Assembly (NCBI RefSeq): GCF_018205975.1
Contig: NZ_CP073577.1
Span: 1,798,001 to 1,862,000, forward strand
DNA length: 64,000 nt
Origin: Erythrobacter sp. JK5
Lineage (GTDB): Bacteria > Pseudomonadota > Alphaproteobacteria > Sphingomonadales > Sphingomonadaceae
Direction: 5' to 3'
The notes under the pieces were generated by a model, which worked only from the letters and a program-made list of their open reading frames with translations, had not been told where the DNA came from and did not search any database. Positions 10,678 to 18,902 of the stretch are shown here, in pieces. The position numbers and the translations under genes are program-made. Position 1 is the first letter of the stretch. Every line of letters starts with the position of its first letter.

Positions 10678-11183
10678 TTCGCACCGCCTTTCTTCGCAGA
10701 CTTCGCCGTCGCCTCGGTCACCAGCTTGGCGCAGGTCGCCTGTGCGCCCTTCCACGCCGAATCCATCCGCGCGAGCTCTTCCGGGTTCCAGACGAAGAAG
10801 AAATCGCCCGCGCCCTGGAAGTACAGCCCGTCATCGACCTTGCCGAGATCGCGCAGGTGATCGGGCATGACGAAGCGGCCGCTGTCGTCGAACGGCAATT
10901 GCTCGAAGCCGAACAGCTGCTGGGCGCGCACTTCGCGATCGAAATTGTCCTGATTGAGCCGGATCGCGCGCTCTTCCTCTCGGTCGAGCTGTTCGTGCAG
11001 TTTCTCGGTGCGCGAGAGGCCGAACCCGATCAGGCAATCGAACCGGTCGTGCGCGGCGAGGCACAGGACCTTGGAGCCGGACGAATCCTTTACCGCCTTG
11101 CGAAACGCGGGAGGCAGGACGAAACGACCCTTGTCGCCGCTAAGCGAATAGGCCTGTCCACTATATCCTCCAAAGGCAGACAC
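10674..11183 (-). CDS. mraZ: MraZ, DNA-binding repressor of the dcw cluster
   Basis: MraZ is a ring-forming transcription factor with two SpoVT/AbrB-like domains that in studied bacteria binds upstream of its own gene and regulates the dcw cluster. Both halves are visible here: [12 protein letters not shown] with DRFDCLIGF, and [14 protein letters not shown] with [12 protein letters not shown]. The C-terminal Lys and Ala-rich tail is an extension. At 169 residues it is slightly longer than common homologues. It is the first gene of the cluster, and the region upstream of it carries phased G tracts. Confidence 0.95.
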   Translation of the reverse strand: MSAFGGYSGQAYSLSGDKGRFVLPPAFRKAVKDSSGSKVLCLAAHDRFDCLIGFGLSRTEKLHEQLDREEERAIRLNQDNFDREVRAQQLFGFEQLPFDDSGRFVMPDHLRDLGKVDDGLYFQGAGDFFFVWNPEELARMDSAWKGAQATCAKLVTEATAKSAKKGGAK

Positions 11184-11563
11184 GTGCCTCGATCCCCTCT
11201 CGTCCCGTTCCGGCGAACCCCTTCTCGCCGTACAATCGATTCAGACACGCCTTCTGCGTCGCCGCACCCGCGCAAACGGGGGCGGCGCGCCAACCGGTGA
11301 TGGCGACGCGGCACAAACAGGCATGTTTGATGGAACCCGGACATATCGGGGATGAGAGCGGGATGGAAGGGGTTTTTGCGGGAAATCTAGGGATTACTTG
11401 GTAAATTATTGATTTAATGTAGAAAATCTAATCCCGAATTCTGCACGACCGGGCGAGCGTCTCCCGAGATCTCCTCCAGGTGACAGCGGCAATAGCCTGT
11501 TTTTACGTGCGAATCCGAAAAGCTGCCGCTGCGCGCCTGCCTCCGGATTCGCCTGTTCCCGCA
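11184..11563. other. mraZ upstream region, no gene seen
   Basis: This 380-bp gap separates mraZ (minus) from the preceding minus-strand lipoprotein gene. No convincing coding frame was found. It contains an AT-rich stretch at about 11390-11432, unusual for this GC-rich window, an imperfectly spaced array of G tracts (listed separately), and the short dyad TAAAT-5-ATTTA at 11402-11416. The dcw promoter is expected here, but I could not fix -35/-10 boxes with confidence. Confidence 0.6.
11348..11392. promoter_or_regulatory. Phased G-tract array, candidate MraZ binding region
   Basis: Five runs of three or four G on the plus strand start at 11348, 11360, 11369, 11380 and 11390, a spacing of about one helical turn. 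Known MraZ boxes (for example in Escherichia coli) are short G-triplet direct repeats with about 10-bp period upstream of mraZ. Position and period fit; the orientation relative to mraZ is opposite to the classic case, so this is only a candidate. Confidence 0.4.
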
Positions 11564-12367
11564 TCATCCCCTGTCCTGCCCGGAAAACGCCGCATCGAGC
11601 ACGCGCGACTGATGCTCTCCGCGTTCTCCGGCGAGGTCGCGATGCTCGAACAGCGCGGCGTCGGCCAGCACCGTCACGCGTCCCTGGCCGATCGTGCAGC
11701 GTGCGAGGGTGCCCTGCGCCAGAATTTCGCACGCCGAATTCCCCGTAACGGGAGCGATCGTGCCCGAATGCACCACGGTGATCTGTCCGTTGCCCAGCGC
11801 GACCGTGCGGATGCCCTCGTCCCGGTTTTCGTGCAGCTCGGCTGTGATTGCGAGTCCCCAGCGCTTGAGCACCGGCGGGATCAGCGCGGTGTCGACCGGC
11901 CGACGCGGATCGCCCAGCGGCACATCGTAATCTCCGCTCAGGATCGGATCGAGCACCAGCAACAGTTCGCCGCCGCCCCGGACCCAATCGTCGAGCGCGA
12001 CATTGTCCGCTGCCGAAAGGCCGCGCGGCTGGATCACCGCCAGCCGCTCGAGGCCGGCAAGCGGATCGGTTTCCCGATCGCCCGGAGACAGACCGGGGAT
12101 GGGCGAAAGCGTATCGAGCGGCACCAGTTCGAACCGCCGTTCGAGCAGCGCGCGCTGCCACGGCCTCTCGCCACCGCCCTGCGCGAGCTCGGAAAAATCC
12201 GCGCCAAGCGGCCAGTACAGCGGGAGGCTGGTCATCAGGCCCAGCGGCTCGCGCGGGATCGCGGACGCGGCAGGCGCTTCGGGGGCGGGCGTCTCCGCGT
12301 CGCTGCAGCCGGGCAGGACCAGCGCGCAAAGCGCGGTCGCGATCGCCCTAAGGCGCGGGCTTTTCAT
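11564..12367 (-). CDS. Putative lipoprotein with a GldG-like domain
   Basis: The 267-residue product starts at 12367 with a short hydrophobic signal ending LVLPGC, a plausible lipobox. The body includes IQPRGLSAADNVALDDW and GGELLLVLDPILSGDY followed by DPRRPVDTALIPPVLKRWG, which resembles the domain found in GldG/DUF4350-type proteins associated with ABC exporters. No catalytic motif is evident. It overlaps the C-terminal codons of the upstream small membrane protein by 20 bp and so is probably co-transcribed with it. The function is unknown, and the domain assignment is from pattern memory only. Confidence 0.6.
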   Translation of the reverse strand: MKSPRLRAIATALCALVLPGCSDAETPAPEAPAASAIPREPLGLMTSLPLYWPLGADFSELAQGGGERPWQRALLERRFELVPLDTLSPIPGLSPGDRETDPLAGLERLAVIQPRGLSAADNVALDDWVRGGGELLLVLDPILSGDYDVPLGDPRRPVDTALIPPVLKRWGLAITAELHENRDEGIRTVALGNGQITVVHSGTIAPVTGNSACEILAQGTLARCTIGQGRVTVLADAALFEHRDLAGERGEHQSRVLDAAFSGQDRG

Positions 12368-12725
12368 TGGTCGCCGGGGTTGCCCTCGTGCCTTCGGCCG
12401 GGGCGATATCGGGCACCGTGGTCGCGTTCGGATCGGGCTCTGCCGGGATGTCCGGGACCACGCCTGCATCGGCCAGCGGATCGCGCTGCGGCGGTGCTTC
12501 GGTCGGCTCGGTGGTCGGTGCCGCTTCGGGCACGGCGGCGGCCTCTGCCTGCTGCGCGCTGTTGTTGATGACGCTGGCCAGCCCCACGACCAGCACCATG
12601 CTGAACAGCCCGAACAGGCCGACCTGCAAACGCTGGACCGCCTCGGCCCGGTTTCCCCCGAGCGGAGCGCCTTCGCGTTCGCCCTCGTGCATGTCGATCG
12701 TGTGATTGCTGCGCTGTTCGGCCAT
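12348..12725 (-). CDS. Small single-pass membrane protein, function unknown
   Basis: The 125-residue protein has a charged, cytoplasm-like N-terminus (MAEQRSNHTIDMHEGE), one hydrophobic helix at about residues 34-54 (VGLFGLFSMVLVVGLASVI), and a long Pro, Ala, Glu and Asp-rich tail without cysteines that is probably periplasmic and disordered. It starts 12 bp after the cysK stop and overlaps the following lipoprotein gene. The layout suggests a small envelope pair, but I do not recognise the family. Confidence 0.7.
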   Translation of the reverse strand: MAEQRSNHTIDMHEGEREGAPLGGNRAEAVQRLQVGLFGLFSMVLVVGLASVINNSAQQAEAAAVPEAAPTTEPTEAPPQRDPLADAGVVPDIPAEPDPNATTVPDIAPAEGTRATPATNEKPAP

Positions 12726-12737
12726 GGCCCGAGCCTA

Positions 12738-13759
12738 TCAGTCCGTATCGCCGCGCGCCAGCCAATCGAACACCGGCAGGTTCTTCGAGCGCAACCAGTC
12801 GGCATTGTAGAGGGTCGAAAGGTAGCGGAAACCGGTATCGCACAGGATCGTCGCGACCTGCGGCTTCTGGCGACCCTCGGCGACAAGTTGCTGGCCGAGC
12901 GCGATCGCGCCGGCAACATTGATGCCCGACGACAGGCCGAGACACAGCCCCTCTTGGCGCAGCAGTTTCTCGACCCAGACCAGACCTTCCTCGTCGGATA
13001 TCCTGAACTGGGTATCGATCGGCGCGCCTTCGAGGTTGGCGGTGATCCGGCCCTGCCCGATACCTTCGGCGACCGACGAGCCTTCTGCCTTGAGCTCGCC
13101 ATGGGCGTAATAGTTATAGAGCGCCGCGCCGTGCGGGTCGGTCAGCGCGATGCGGACTTCGGGATCTTTTTCCTTCAGCCCCATGCCGACCCGGCGATCG
13201 TGCCGCCGGTGCCCGCCGCGCAGGTAAAACCGTCGATCCGGCCGCCGGTCTGCTGCCACAGCTCCTGCGCCGTGCCTTCGATATGCGCCTTGCGATTGGC
13301 GATATTGTCGAACTGTCCGGCCCAGATCGCGCCTTCGGTCTCCTCGGCCATCCGCCGCGAGACGTGCTGGAAATGGTTCTGGTCGGCATATTTGGTCGGC
13401 GGGACAAGGACCAGCTCGGCGCCGAGTGCCCGCAGCGTGTCCATTTTTTCCTTCGACTGGTTGTCGGGCATGACGATGATCGTCTTGTAGCCGAGCGCGT
13501 TGGCAACCAGCGCGATCCCGATCCCGGTATTGCCTGCCGTCCCCTCGATCACGGTCCCGCCGGGAGCAAGCTCGCCACGCTCCTCGGCATCGCGGATCAT
13601 GTAAAGCGCCGCGCGGTCCTTCACGCTGGAGCCGGGATTGGCGAATTCGCATTTGCCCCAGATGTCACAGCCCGCCGCCTCGCTCGGCCCGGCAAGGCGC
13701 ACCAGCGGGGTGTTGCCGATCAGGGCCAGCGTATCGCCCAGAGGTTGGGTAATGTTCAT
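12738..13759 (-). CDS. cysK: Cysteine synthase, with an apparent 1-base frameshift
   Basis: This PLP enzyme makes cysteine from O-acetylserine and sulfide. The start at 13759 gives MNITQPLGDTLALIGNTPLV, the PLP-lysine motif GSSVKDRAAL, GTAGNTGIGIALVA and the phosphate loop AGTGGTIAG. The frame then hits a stop, while the expected continuation VGMGLKEKDPEV runs in another frame to the stop at 12738. One extra G in the three-G run at plus positions 13190-13192 would restore AGVGMGLKE and a protein of about 340 residues. Everything else looks intact, so an indel error is more likely than a real pseudogene. Confidence 0.9.
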
Positions 13760-13800
13760 GCGAGCGATCTAGGCCTTTGCCCCGTGCCCCGCAAACAACA

Positions 13801-14118
13801 TCAGTCTTCAGGCGCGATTGTTACCTTGAGGCCGTCGAGCTCGGACGTGAACGGGATCTGGCACGACAGGCGCGAGGTTTCGTTGCGGTGGTCGGAAGAT
13901 TCGAGCAGGTCGTCCTCGTCCTCGCTCATCGCCGGGAGCTTGTCGGTCGCGCCGGCTTGCACGAACACGTGGCAGGTCGCGCACGAACAGCACCCGCCGC
14001 ACAGCGCCAGCAGCTCATCGAAGCCGTTGTCGCGGATCGCCTCCATCACCGTCAGGCCGTCCTCGACCTCGATTTCGCTCGTCTCGCCTTCGCGATTGGT
14101 GACGACCAGCTTGGGCAT
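13801..14118 (-). CDS. 2Fe-2S ferredoxin
   Basis: The 105-residue protein is a plant/vertebrate-type ferredoxin that carries one electron. The cluster ligands are in [12 protein letters not shown] near residues 39-50, with the last cysteine in RLSCQI near residue 86. The start is the ATG at 14118 ([12 protein letters not shown]), preceded by AGAGGA; longer frames upstream lack conserved sequence. It stands alone and diverges from the glycosylase gene, so its redox partner (for example a P450 or an Fe-S assembly system) cannot be inferred from context. Confidence 0.93.
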   Translation of the reverse strand: MPKLVVTNREGETSEIEVEDGLTVMEAIRDNGFDELLALCGGCCSCATCHVFVQAGATDKLPAMSEDEDDLLESSDHRNETSRLSCQIPFTSELDGLKVTIAPED

Positions 14119-14225
14119 GGGCTTCGTTCCTCTTGGATCATTGAGCGCACAAACGCGCGCTATGGATAAGACGCGGCGGCTGCTAGGACGTTCCACCGAT
14201 CAAGGTCAAGTTATAGGATTGAGTA

Positions 14226-14843
14226 GTGGGGCTGACGGCAGAGCGGATCAGGGACGGGCTCGACGCGGTGGCGCGGGAGGATGCGACGGTCGCCACCGAG
14301 CTGAAGCGCATCGGCTATCCCGAACCGCGGCTGCGGGCACGCGGCTACAAGACGCTGCTGCGCACCATCGTCGGTCAGCAGGTGTCGGTCGCTGCGGCAA
14401 GCTCGATGTGGACCAAGCTTGAGGCCGAGCTTGGGCCGGACTTCACCCCCGCCTGCCTGCTGCAACGCGATTTCGACACCCTGCGCGCCTGCGGATTGTC
14501 GCGGCAGAAGCAGGGCTATGCCCGCTCCCTGTGCGAACTGGTCGATGCGGGCGAGATCGACTTGCACGCGTTGCCCGAAGACGACGAGGAAGCGATCGCC
14601 GAACTCACCCGGATCAAGGGGATCGGGCGCTGGTCGGCAGAAATCTACTTGCTGTTCGCCGAAGGCCGCGCCGACATGTGGCCGGCCGGGGATCTGGCCG
14701 TACAGGAAGGAGTCAAGCGGCTGCTCGATCTCGACGAACGCCCGCAGGAAAAGGCGCTGCGCGAAATCGGCGAACGCTGGCGCCCGCATCGCGGCCCGAT
14801 GGCGATATTCACCTGGCATTTCTACGCCAATCCGGCGCTATAG
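14226..14843 (+). CDS. AlkA-type DNA-3-methyladenine glycosylase II
   Basis: This HhH-GPD base-excision enzyme removes alkylated purines from DNA. The 205-residue protein begins with GTG at 14226. It has the N-terminal RTIVGQQVSVAAA segment and the helix-hairpin-helix TRIKGIGRWSAEIYLL, followed by the family's catalytic aspartate in WPAGDLAVQ. No four-cysteine Fe-S cluster loop is seen at the C-terminus, which separates it from the Nth/MutY group. It is transcribed away from the ferredoxin gene. Confidence 0.92.
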   Translation: MGLTAERIRDGLDAVAREDATVATELKRIGYPEPRLRARGYKTLLRTIVGQQVSVAAASSMWTKLEAELGPDFTPACLLQRDFDTLRACGLSRQKQGYARSLCELVDAGEIDLHALPEDDEEAIAELTRIKGIGRWSAEIYLLFAEGRADMWPAGDLAVQEGVKRLLDLDERPQEKALREIGERWRPHRGPMAIFTWHFYANPAL

Positions 14844-14939
14844 CCCTCGTTTTCCGCCTTTCGGGAAAGGGTTGCAGCGCAGCGTCGAGCGTGTATTAAT
14901 GTGGCAATACACCGGCTTGACCAAGGGAGAATCAACGCC

Positions 14940-17021
14940 ATGTCCCCCATCACCCGTACCGCTCGCCTGCTCGTTGCCTCGGCGGCGGCCTGCGCGCTCG
15001 CAGCGCCGACACTCGTTTCGGCCGATCACCACGCCTCGAACACTACCACCGGAGCCTCGATGACCACCTCCCAGGAAGCCGCCCCCCTGATCCCGCGCGA
15101 CGCGCTGTTCGGCAACCCTACCCGCGCGCAGGGCCGGATCAGCCCGGACGGCAAGTGGCTGAGCTGGCTCGCGCCGCACGAAGGTGTGCTCAACATCTGG
15201 CTCGCTCCGCGCGACAATCCCGACGCGGCGAAGGTCATCACCTCGTCCACCGATCGCCCGATCCGGCAGCATTTCTGGGCCCCGGATTCGAACAGCGTCG
15301 GCTACATCCAGGACAAGGGCGGCGATGAGAACTTCCTGCTCTACCGCATCGATGTCGCAACCGGCGAAGAGGTGACGCTCACCCCGTTCGAGAACACGAG
15401 AGTCGACATCATCGGCAGTTCCGAGACGATCAAGGACAAGATCCTGATCGGTCTCAACAACCGCAACCCGCAGTTCCACGACGTGCACCTGCTCGATCTC
15501 AACACCGGGGAGATGGAACTGGTGCTCGAGAATAATGGCTATGCCGGGTTCATGGCCGACGACACGCTGACCGTGCGCATGGCGTTCCGCCAGAACGAGG
15601 AAGGCGGAACCGACTATTTCGACGTGCGCGACAATGTTGTCGCCGAAACACCGTTTGAAGCGACCGCGATGGAAGATTCGCTCACCACCAATCCGGCAGG
15701 CTACACCACCGACGGCTCGATCCTGTACTGGCTCGACAGCCGCGGGCGCAACACCGCCGCGCTGTTCGCGCAAGACACGGCGACCGGCGACAAGACCATG
15801 ATCGCAGAGGACGACAAGGCCGACATCGGCGGCACGATTCGCGATCCCAAGACCGGGGTGGTCGAGGCCTATTCGGTCAACTACCTCAAGAACGAATGGG
15901 TCGCGACCGATCCCGATCTCAAGGCCTCGCTCGACTGGCTCGGCGAACAGCTCGAAGGCGAATACGGTATCTCCAGCAGGACCGACGATGACGCGACGTG
16001 GATCGTGTGGAACGACCCGCTCACCGCGCCGACCGCGACCTATATCTACGAGCGCGAAGCCGGGACGCTGACGCCGTTCTACGTCACCCGGCCCGAGCTC
16101 GAAGGCGCACCGTTGCAGCCGATGCACCCGGTCGAGATCGCCAGCCGCGACGGGCTGACATTGCCCTCCTATCTCACCCTGCCGCCCGGCTCGGACACCG
16201 ATGGCGACGGGCGTCCGGAAAGCGCCGTACCGATGGTGCTGCTGGTCCATGGCGGGCCGTGGGCGCGCGACGATTACGGCTTCAACTCGCTGCACCAGAT
16301 GCTCGCCAATCGCGGCTATGCGGTGCTGTCGACCAATTTCCGCGGCTCGACCGGCTTCGGCAAGGATTTCCTCAATGCCGGCAACAAGCAGTGGGGCCTG
16401 AAGATGCACGACGACCTGATCGACGCGGTCGACTGGGCGATCGGCGAAGGCATAACGGGTGAAGACCAGGTCGCGATCATGGGCGGGTCCTACGGCGGCT
16501 ACGCGACGCTTGCGGGCCTGACCTTCACCCCGGAAAAATTCGCCTGCGGAGTCGATATCGTCGGCCCGTCGAATCTCGAAACGCTGCTCGCGACCATCCC
16601 GCCCTATTGGGCGCCGCTGGTGAAAATCTTCCACGAGCGGATGGGCGATCCCAACACCGACGAAGGCCTCGCGCTGCTCAAGGCGGCAAGCCCGCTCTAC
16701 AAGGCGGACCAGATCGTGAAGCCGCTGCTGATCGCGCAGGGTGCCAACGATCCGCGCGTCAAGCAGGCGGAGAGCGACCAGATCGTGACTGCAATGAAAT
16801 CGGCCGGAATCCCGGTCACTTACGTGCTCTATCCCGATGAAGGCCACGGTTTCGCCAAGCCCGCGAACAACATCGCCTTCTTCGGCATCGCCGAGAACTT
16901 CCTCGCTGAATGTCTGGGCGGCCGGGCCGAGCCGCTGGGCAACGTGCTCGAACCCTCGACCGCCGAAATCGTCGAGGGAGCGGAGCACGTAAAGGGCCTC
17001 GAAGACGCGCTTGGTGGCTGA
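14940..17021 (+). CDS. Exported S9 (prolyl oligopeptidase family) peptidase
   Basis: The 693-residue serine peptidase starts at the ATG at 14940 behind AAGGGAGA; a GTG 39 bp upstream is less likely. A signal peptide (about residues 1-27, ending TLVSA) directs export. The N-terminal half resembles a WD-like beta-propeller, and the C-terminal alpha/beta hydrolase domain carries the nucleophile in GGSYGGYATLAG, the Asp in QGANDPRVK and the His in DEGHGFAKP. It probably degrades small peptides in the periplasm. The substrate is unknown. Confidence 0.93.
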   Translation: MSPITRTARLLVASAAACALAAPTLVSADHHASNTTTGASMTTSQEAAPLIPRDALFGNPTRAQGRISPDGKWLSWLAPHEGVLNIWLAPRDNPDAAKVITSSTDRPIRQHFWAPDSNSVGYIQDKGGDENFLLYRIDVATGEEVTLTPFENTRVDIIGSSETIKDKILIGLNNRNPQFHDVHLLDLNTGEMELVLENNGYAGFMADDTLTVRMAFRQNEEGGTDYFDVRDNVVAETPFEATAMEDSLTTNPAGYTTDGSILYWLDSRGRNTAALFAQDTATGDKTMIAEDDKADIGGTIRDPKTGVVEAYSVNYLKNEWVATDPDLKASLDWLGEQLEGEYGISSRTDDDATWIVWNDPLTAPTATYIYEREAGTLTPFYVTRPELEGAPLQPMHPVEIASRDGLTLPSYLTLPPGSDTDGDGRPESAVPMVLLVHGGPWARDDYGFNSLHQMLANRGYAVLSTNFRGSTGFGKDFLNAGNKQWGLKMHDDLIDAVDWAIGEGITGEDQVAIMGGSYGGYATLAGLTFTPEKFACGVDIVGPSNLETLLATIPPYWAPLVKIFHERMGDPNTDEGLALLKAASPLYKADQIVKPLLIAQGANDPRVKQAESDQIVTAMKSAGIPVTYVLYPDEGHGFAKPANNIAFFGIAENFLAECLGGRAEPLGNVLEPSTAEIVEGAEHVKGLEDALGG

Positions 17022-17040
17022 TGAACACGACTTGGCGCTG

Positions 17041-17056
17041 CTGACATTGGTGTCAG
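17041..17056. promoter_or_regulatory. Perfect 6-bp-arm palindrome upstream of SDR gene
   Basis: CTGACATTGGTGTCAG is an inverted repeat with 4-bp spacer, followed at once by a third TGACA half-site. It sits 66 bp before the SDR start and 20 bp after the peptidase stop. It may be a repressor operator for the SDR gene. No regulator gene is adjacent, so this is a hypothesis. Confidence 0.35.
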
Positions 17057-17072
17057 TGGCTGACAATCGCTG

Positions 17073-17096
17073 CGCGCGGGGCTAAAGCTCCGCGCG
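17073..17096 (+). terminator. GC-rich stem-loop after the S9 peptidase gene
   Basis: Arms of about ten bases (GCGCGGGGCT and its complement with one G-U pair) enclose a very short A-rich loop. Only a weak T tract follows, so it may act as a terminator of the peptidase transcript or simply as a stabilising 3' hairpin. It lies between the peptidase and the SDR gene. Confidence 0.4.
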
Positions 17097-17121
17097 TATT
17101 GCATTCGGGAGTGGGATCGAG

Positions 17122-17934
17122 ATGGCAGACGACACGCGGCGGAGCATTTTCATAACCGGTGGGGCTTCGGGCATCGGACGGGCGGTTGCGCGCCATTTCG
17201 GCGATCGCGGGTGGTTCGTGGGAATTGCCGACGTCAATGTGCACGGCATGGAGGACACGCTCGGCCTGATCGGCGGGGGGTTCAAGTACATGCACGAACT
17301 CGACGTGCGCGATCGCGATGCGTGGGACGTCGCGCTCGAATCCTTTTCGACAGCCGCTGGGGGCCGCATCGACGCGATGGTAAACAATGCCGGGATCGGC
17401 ACCGGCGGGCCGTTGGCCGAACTCGAAAAGGAAGAGATCGACCGCTGCCTCGATATCAACCTGCGCGGCGTGCTGTACGGCGCACAGGCGGTCTACCCGC
17501 ACCTGCAGAAGACCGCGCCGGGCTCCGCGCTGGTCAACATCGCGAGCGCGGCCGGGATGACCGGCGGCAGCGGGATGAGCGTCTACAGCGCGACCAAGTT
17601 CGGCGTGCGCGGGATCACCGAGAGCCTCGATGCCGAATGGGCGGAAGAGGGGATCACGGTGGCTGACATCTGCCCGAGCTTCATCGAAACCCCGCTGCTC
17701 GAGGGCACCGGCAACCGTCGCAGCAACGAATCGGTGCGCTCGCGCGTGGTCGCGGCGGGCCTGGAAATCACTCCGGTCGAAGAAGTCGCCAAGGCGGTTT
17801 GGGACGCGGTGCACGGCACCGACCTGCATTACCTCGTCGGCAAGACCGCGCGGCAACTGAATTTCGCCAAGCGCTGGATGCCCGGCAAGGTCCGCAGGCA
17901 AAACCGCGAGCGCACGACGCTGCTGGGGAAGTAG
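17122..17934 (+). CDS. Classical short-chain dehydrogenase/reductase
   Basis: The 270-residue enzyme has the NAD(P) motif TGGASGIGRAVA near residue 12, the structural NNAGIGTGG motif, and the catalytic Ser (NIASAAG) with Tyr-x-x-x-Lys in YSATKFG. Acidic residues after the second beta strand (IADVNVHG) suggest preference for NAD over NADP. The C-terminus is basic (KVRRQNRERTTLL). The substrate cannot be told from sequence. It converges with phhB, with only 4 bp between the stops. Confidence 0.9.
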   Translation: MADDTRRSIFITGGASGIGRAVARHFGDRGWFVGIADVNVHGMEDTLGLIGGGFKYMHELDVRDRDAWDVALESFSTAAGGRIDAMVNNAGIGTGGPLAELEKEEIDRCLDINLRGVLYGAQAVYPHLQKTAPGSALVNIASAAGMTGGSGMSVYSATKFGVRGITESLDAEWAEEGITVADICPSFIETPLLEGTGNRRSNESVRSRVVAAGLEITPVEEVAKAVWDAVHGTDLHYLVGKTARQLNFAKRWMPGKVRRQNRERTTLLGK

Positions 17935-17938
17935 CGGC

Positions 17939-18232
17939 CTAGATCAGCTGATCGATCGCCTTGGCCATCACCGCGTCGCGCTGCGACAGTCCGTCTGCAT
18001 CATGGGTGGTCAGGGTAATATCGACCTTGGCGTAGACGTTGGACCATTCGGGATGGTGATCCTGGCTGTCGGCGATCAGCGCGACCTGCGTCATGAAGCC
18101 CCAGGCCTGGCGGAAATTGTCGAACTGGAAAACGCGGTTGATCGCCTTGCCTTCGCGGGCGAGCTCCCATTCGGGGTGATCCTTGAGCAGCAGCTTGATT
18201 TCGTCTTTTGATAGGCCGGGCACGGATTTCAT
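17939..18232 (-). CDS. phhB: Pterin-4a-carbinolamine dehydratase
   Basis: PhhB/PCD dehydrates 4a-hydroxytetrahydropterin and so regenerates the cofactor of aromatic amino acid hydroxylases; it also appears in bacteria without them. The 97-residue product carries the active-site motif DSQDHHPEWSNVY and the late THDADGLSQRD segment. The start at 18232 has a strong GAAGGAGA six bases upstream. No phenylalanine hydroxylase gene is nearby. Confidence 0.95.
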   Translation of the reverse strand: MKSVPGLSKDEIKLLLKDHPEWELAREGKAINRVFQFDNFRQAWGFMTQVALIADSQDHHPEWSNVYAKVDITLTTHDADGLSQRDAVMAKAIDQLI

Positions 18233-18290
18233 TGCAGGTCTCCTTCGGCGGAGTTGTGGGCGGGTTCGCTTTTCCCTAACGCACCAGCCG

Positions 18291-18902
18291 ATGCAAGGTT
18301 CTGCCGCCGTTTCGCTTTCCGCAAGCGACCTCGCGTGCCGCCGGGGCGACCGGCTGCTGTTTCGCGGGCTGTCGTTTGCGCTGGCGGGCGGCGAAGCGCT
18401 GCACGTAACTGGCGCCAACGGCACCGGCAAGACGACGCTGATCCGGGCGCTGTCAGGGCTGACGACGCCGCTGGCGGGGCATGTGGTGCGCGAGGGCGCG
18501 CTCGGCCTGCTCGACGAACGCCCCGCGCTCGATCCGGACCTGCCGCTTGGCCAAGCGCTTGCATTCTGGGAACGGATCGATGGTTGCGGCAATCCTTCGG
18601 GCGCGTTGACGGTGCTCGGGCTGGAGCCGCTGCTCGACGTGCCGGTGCGCTATCTCTCGACCGGACAGCGCAAGCGCGCCGCCTTCGCCGCGCTGCTCAA
18701 TCGCGGCGTGCCGATCTGGCTGCTCGACGAACCGCTGAGCGGGCTGGACAAGGTCGCGATCAACCAGATCGCCGCGCTGATCCGGCTGCATGTCGGGGGC
18801 GGCGGTATCGCGCTGATCGCCTCGCATCAGCCGCTCGCGATCGAGGGTCTTGGAACACTCGCGATCGAAGATCACGTGCCCGCCCGGGAATCCGCCGAAT
18901 GA
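18291..18902 (+). CDS. ccmA: CcmA, heme exporter ATP-binding subunit
   Basis: CcmA is the ATPase of the CcmAB(CD) system that frees heme-loaded CcmE during cytochrome c maturation. The 203-residue protein has Walker A GANGTGKTTL, the ABC signature LSTGQRKRAA, Walker B IWLLDEPLSGLD and the switch histidine in IASHQP. The start was placed at the ATG at 18291; an earlier in-frame codon would overlap phhB on the other strand. The stop overlaps ccmB as ATGA. Confidence 0.93.
   Translation: MQGSAAVSLSASDLACRRGDRLLFRGLSFALAGGEALHVTGANGTGKTTLIRALSGLTTPLAGHVVREGALGLLDERPALDPDLPLGQALAFWERIDGCGNPSGALTVLGLEPLLDVPVRYLSTGQRKRAAFAALLNRGVPIWLLDEPLSGLDKVAINQIAALIRLHVGGGGIALIASHQPLAIEGLGTLAIEDHVPARESAE

Noticed and set aside
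14838..17066. A 742-codon minus-strand frame opposite the S9 peptidase
   Set aside because: The peptidase has a signal peptide and complete catalytic motifs; the antisense frame lacks any domain and a ribosome site.
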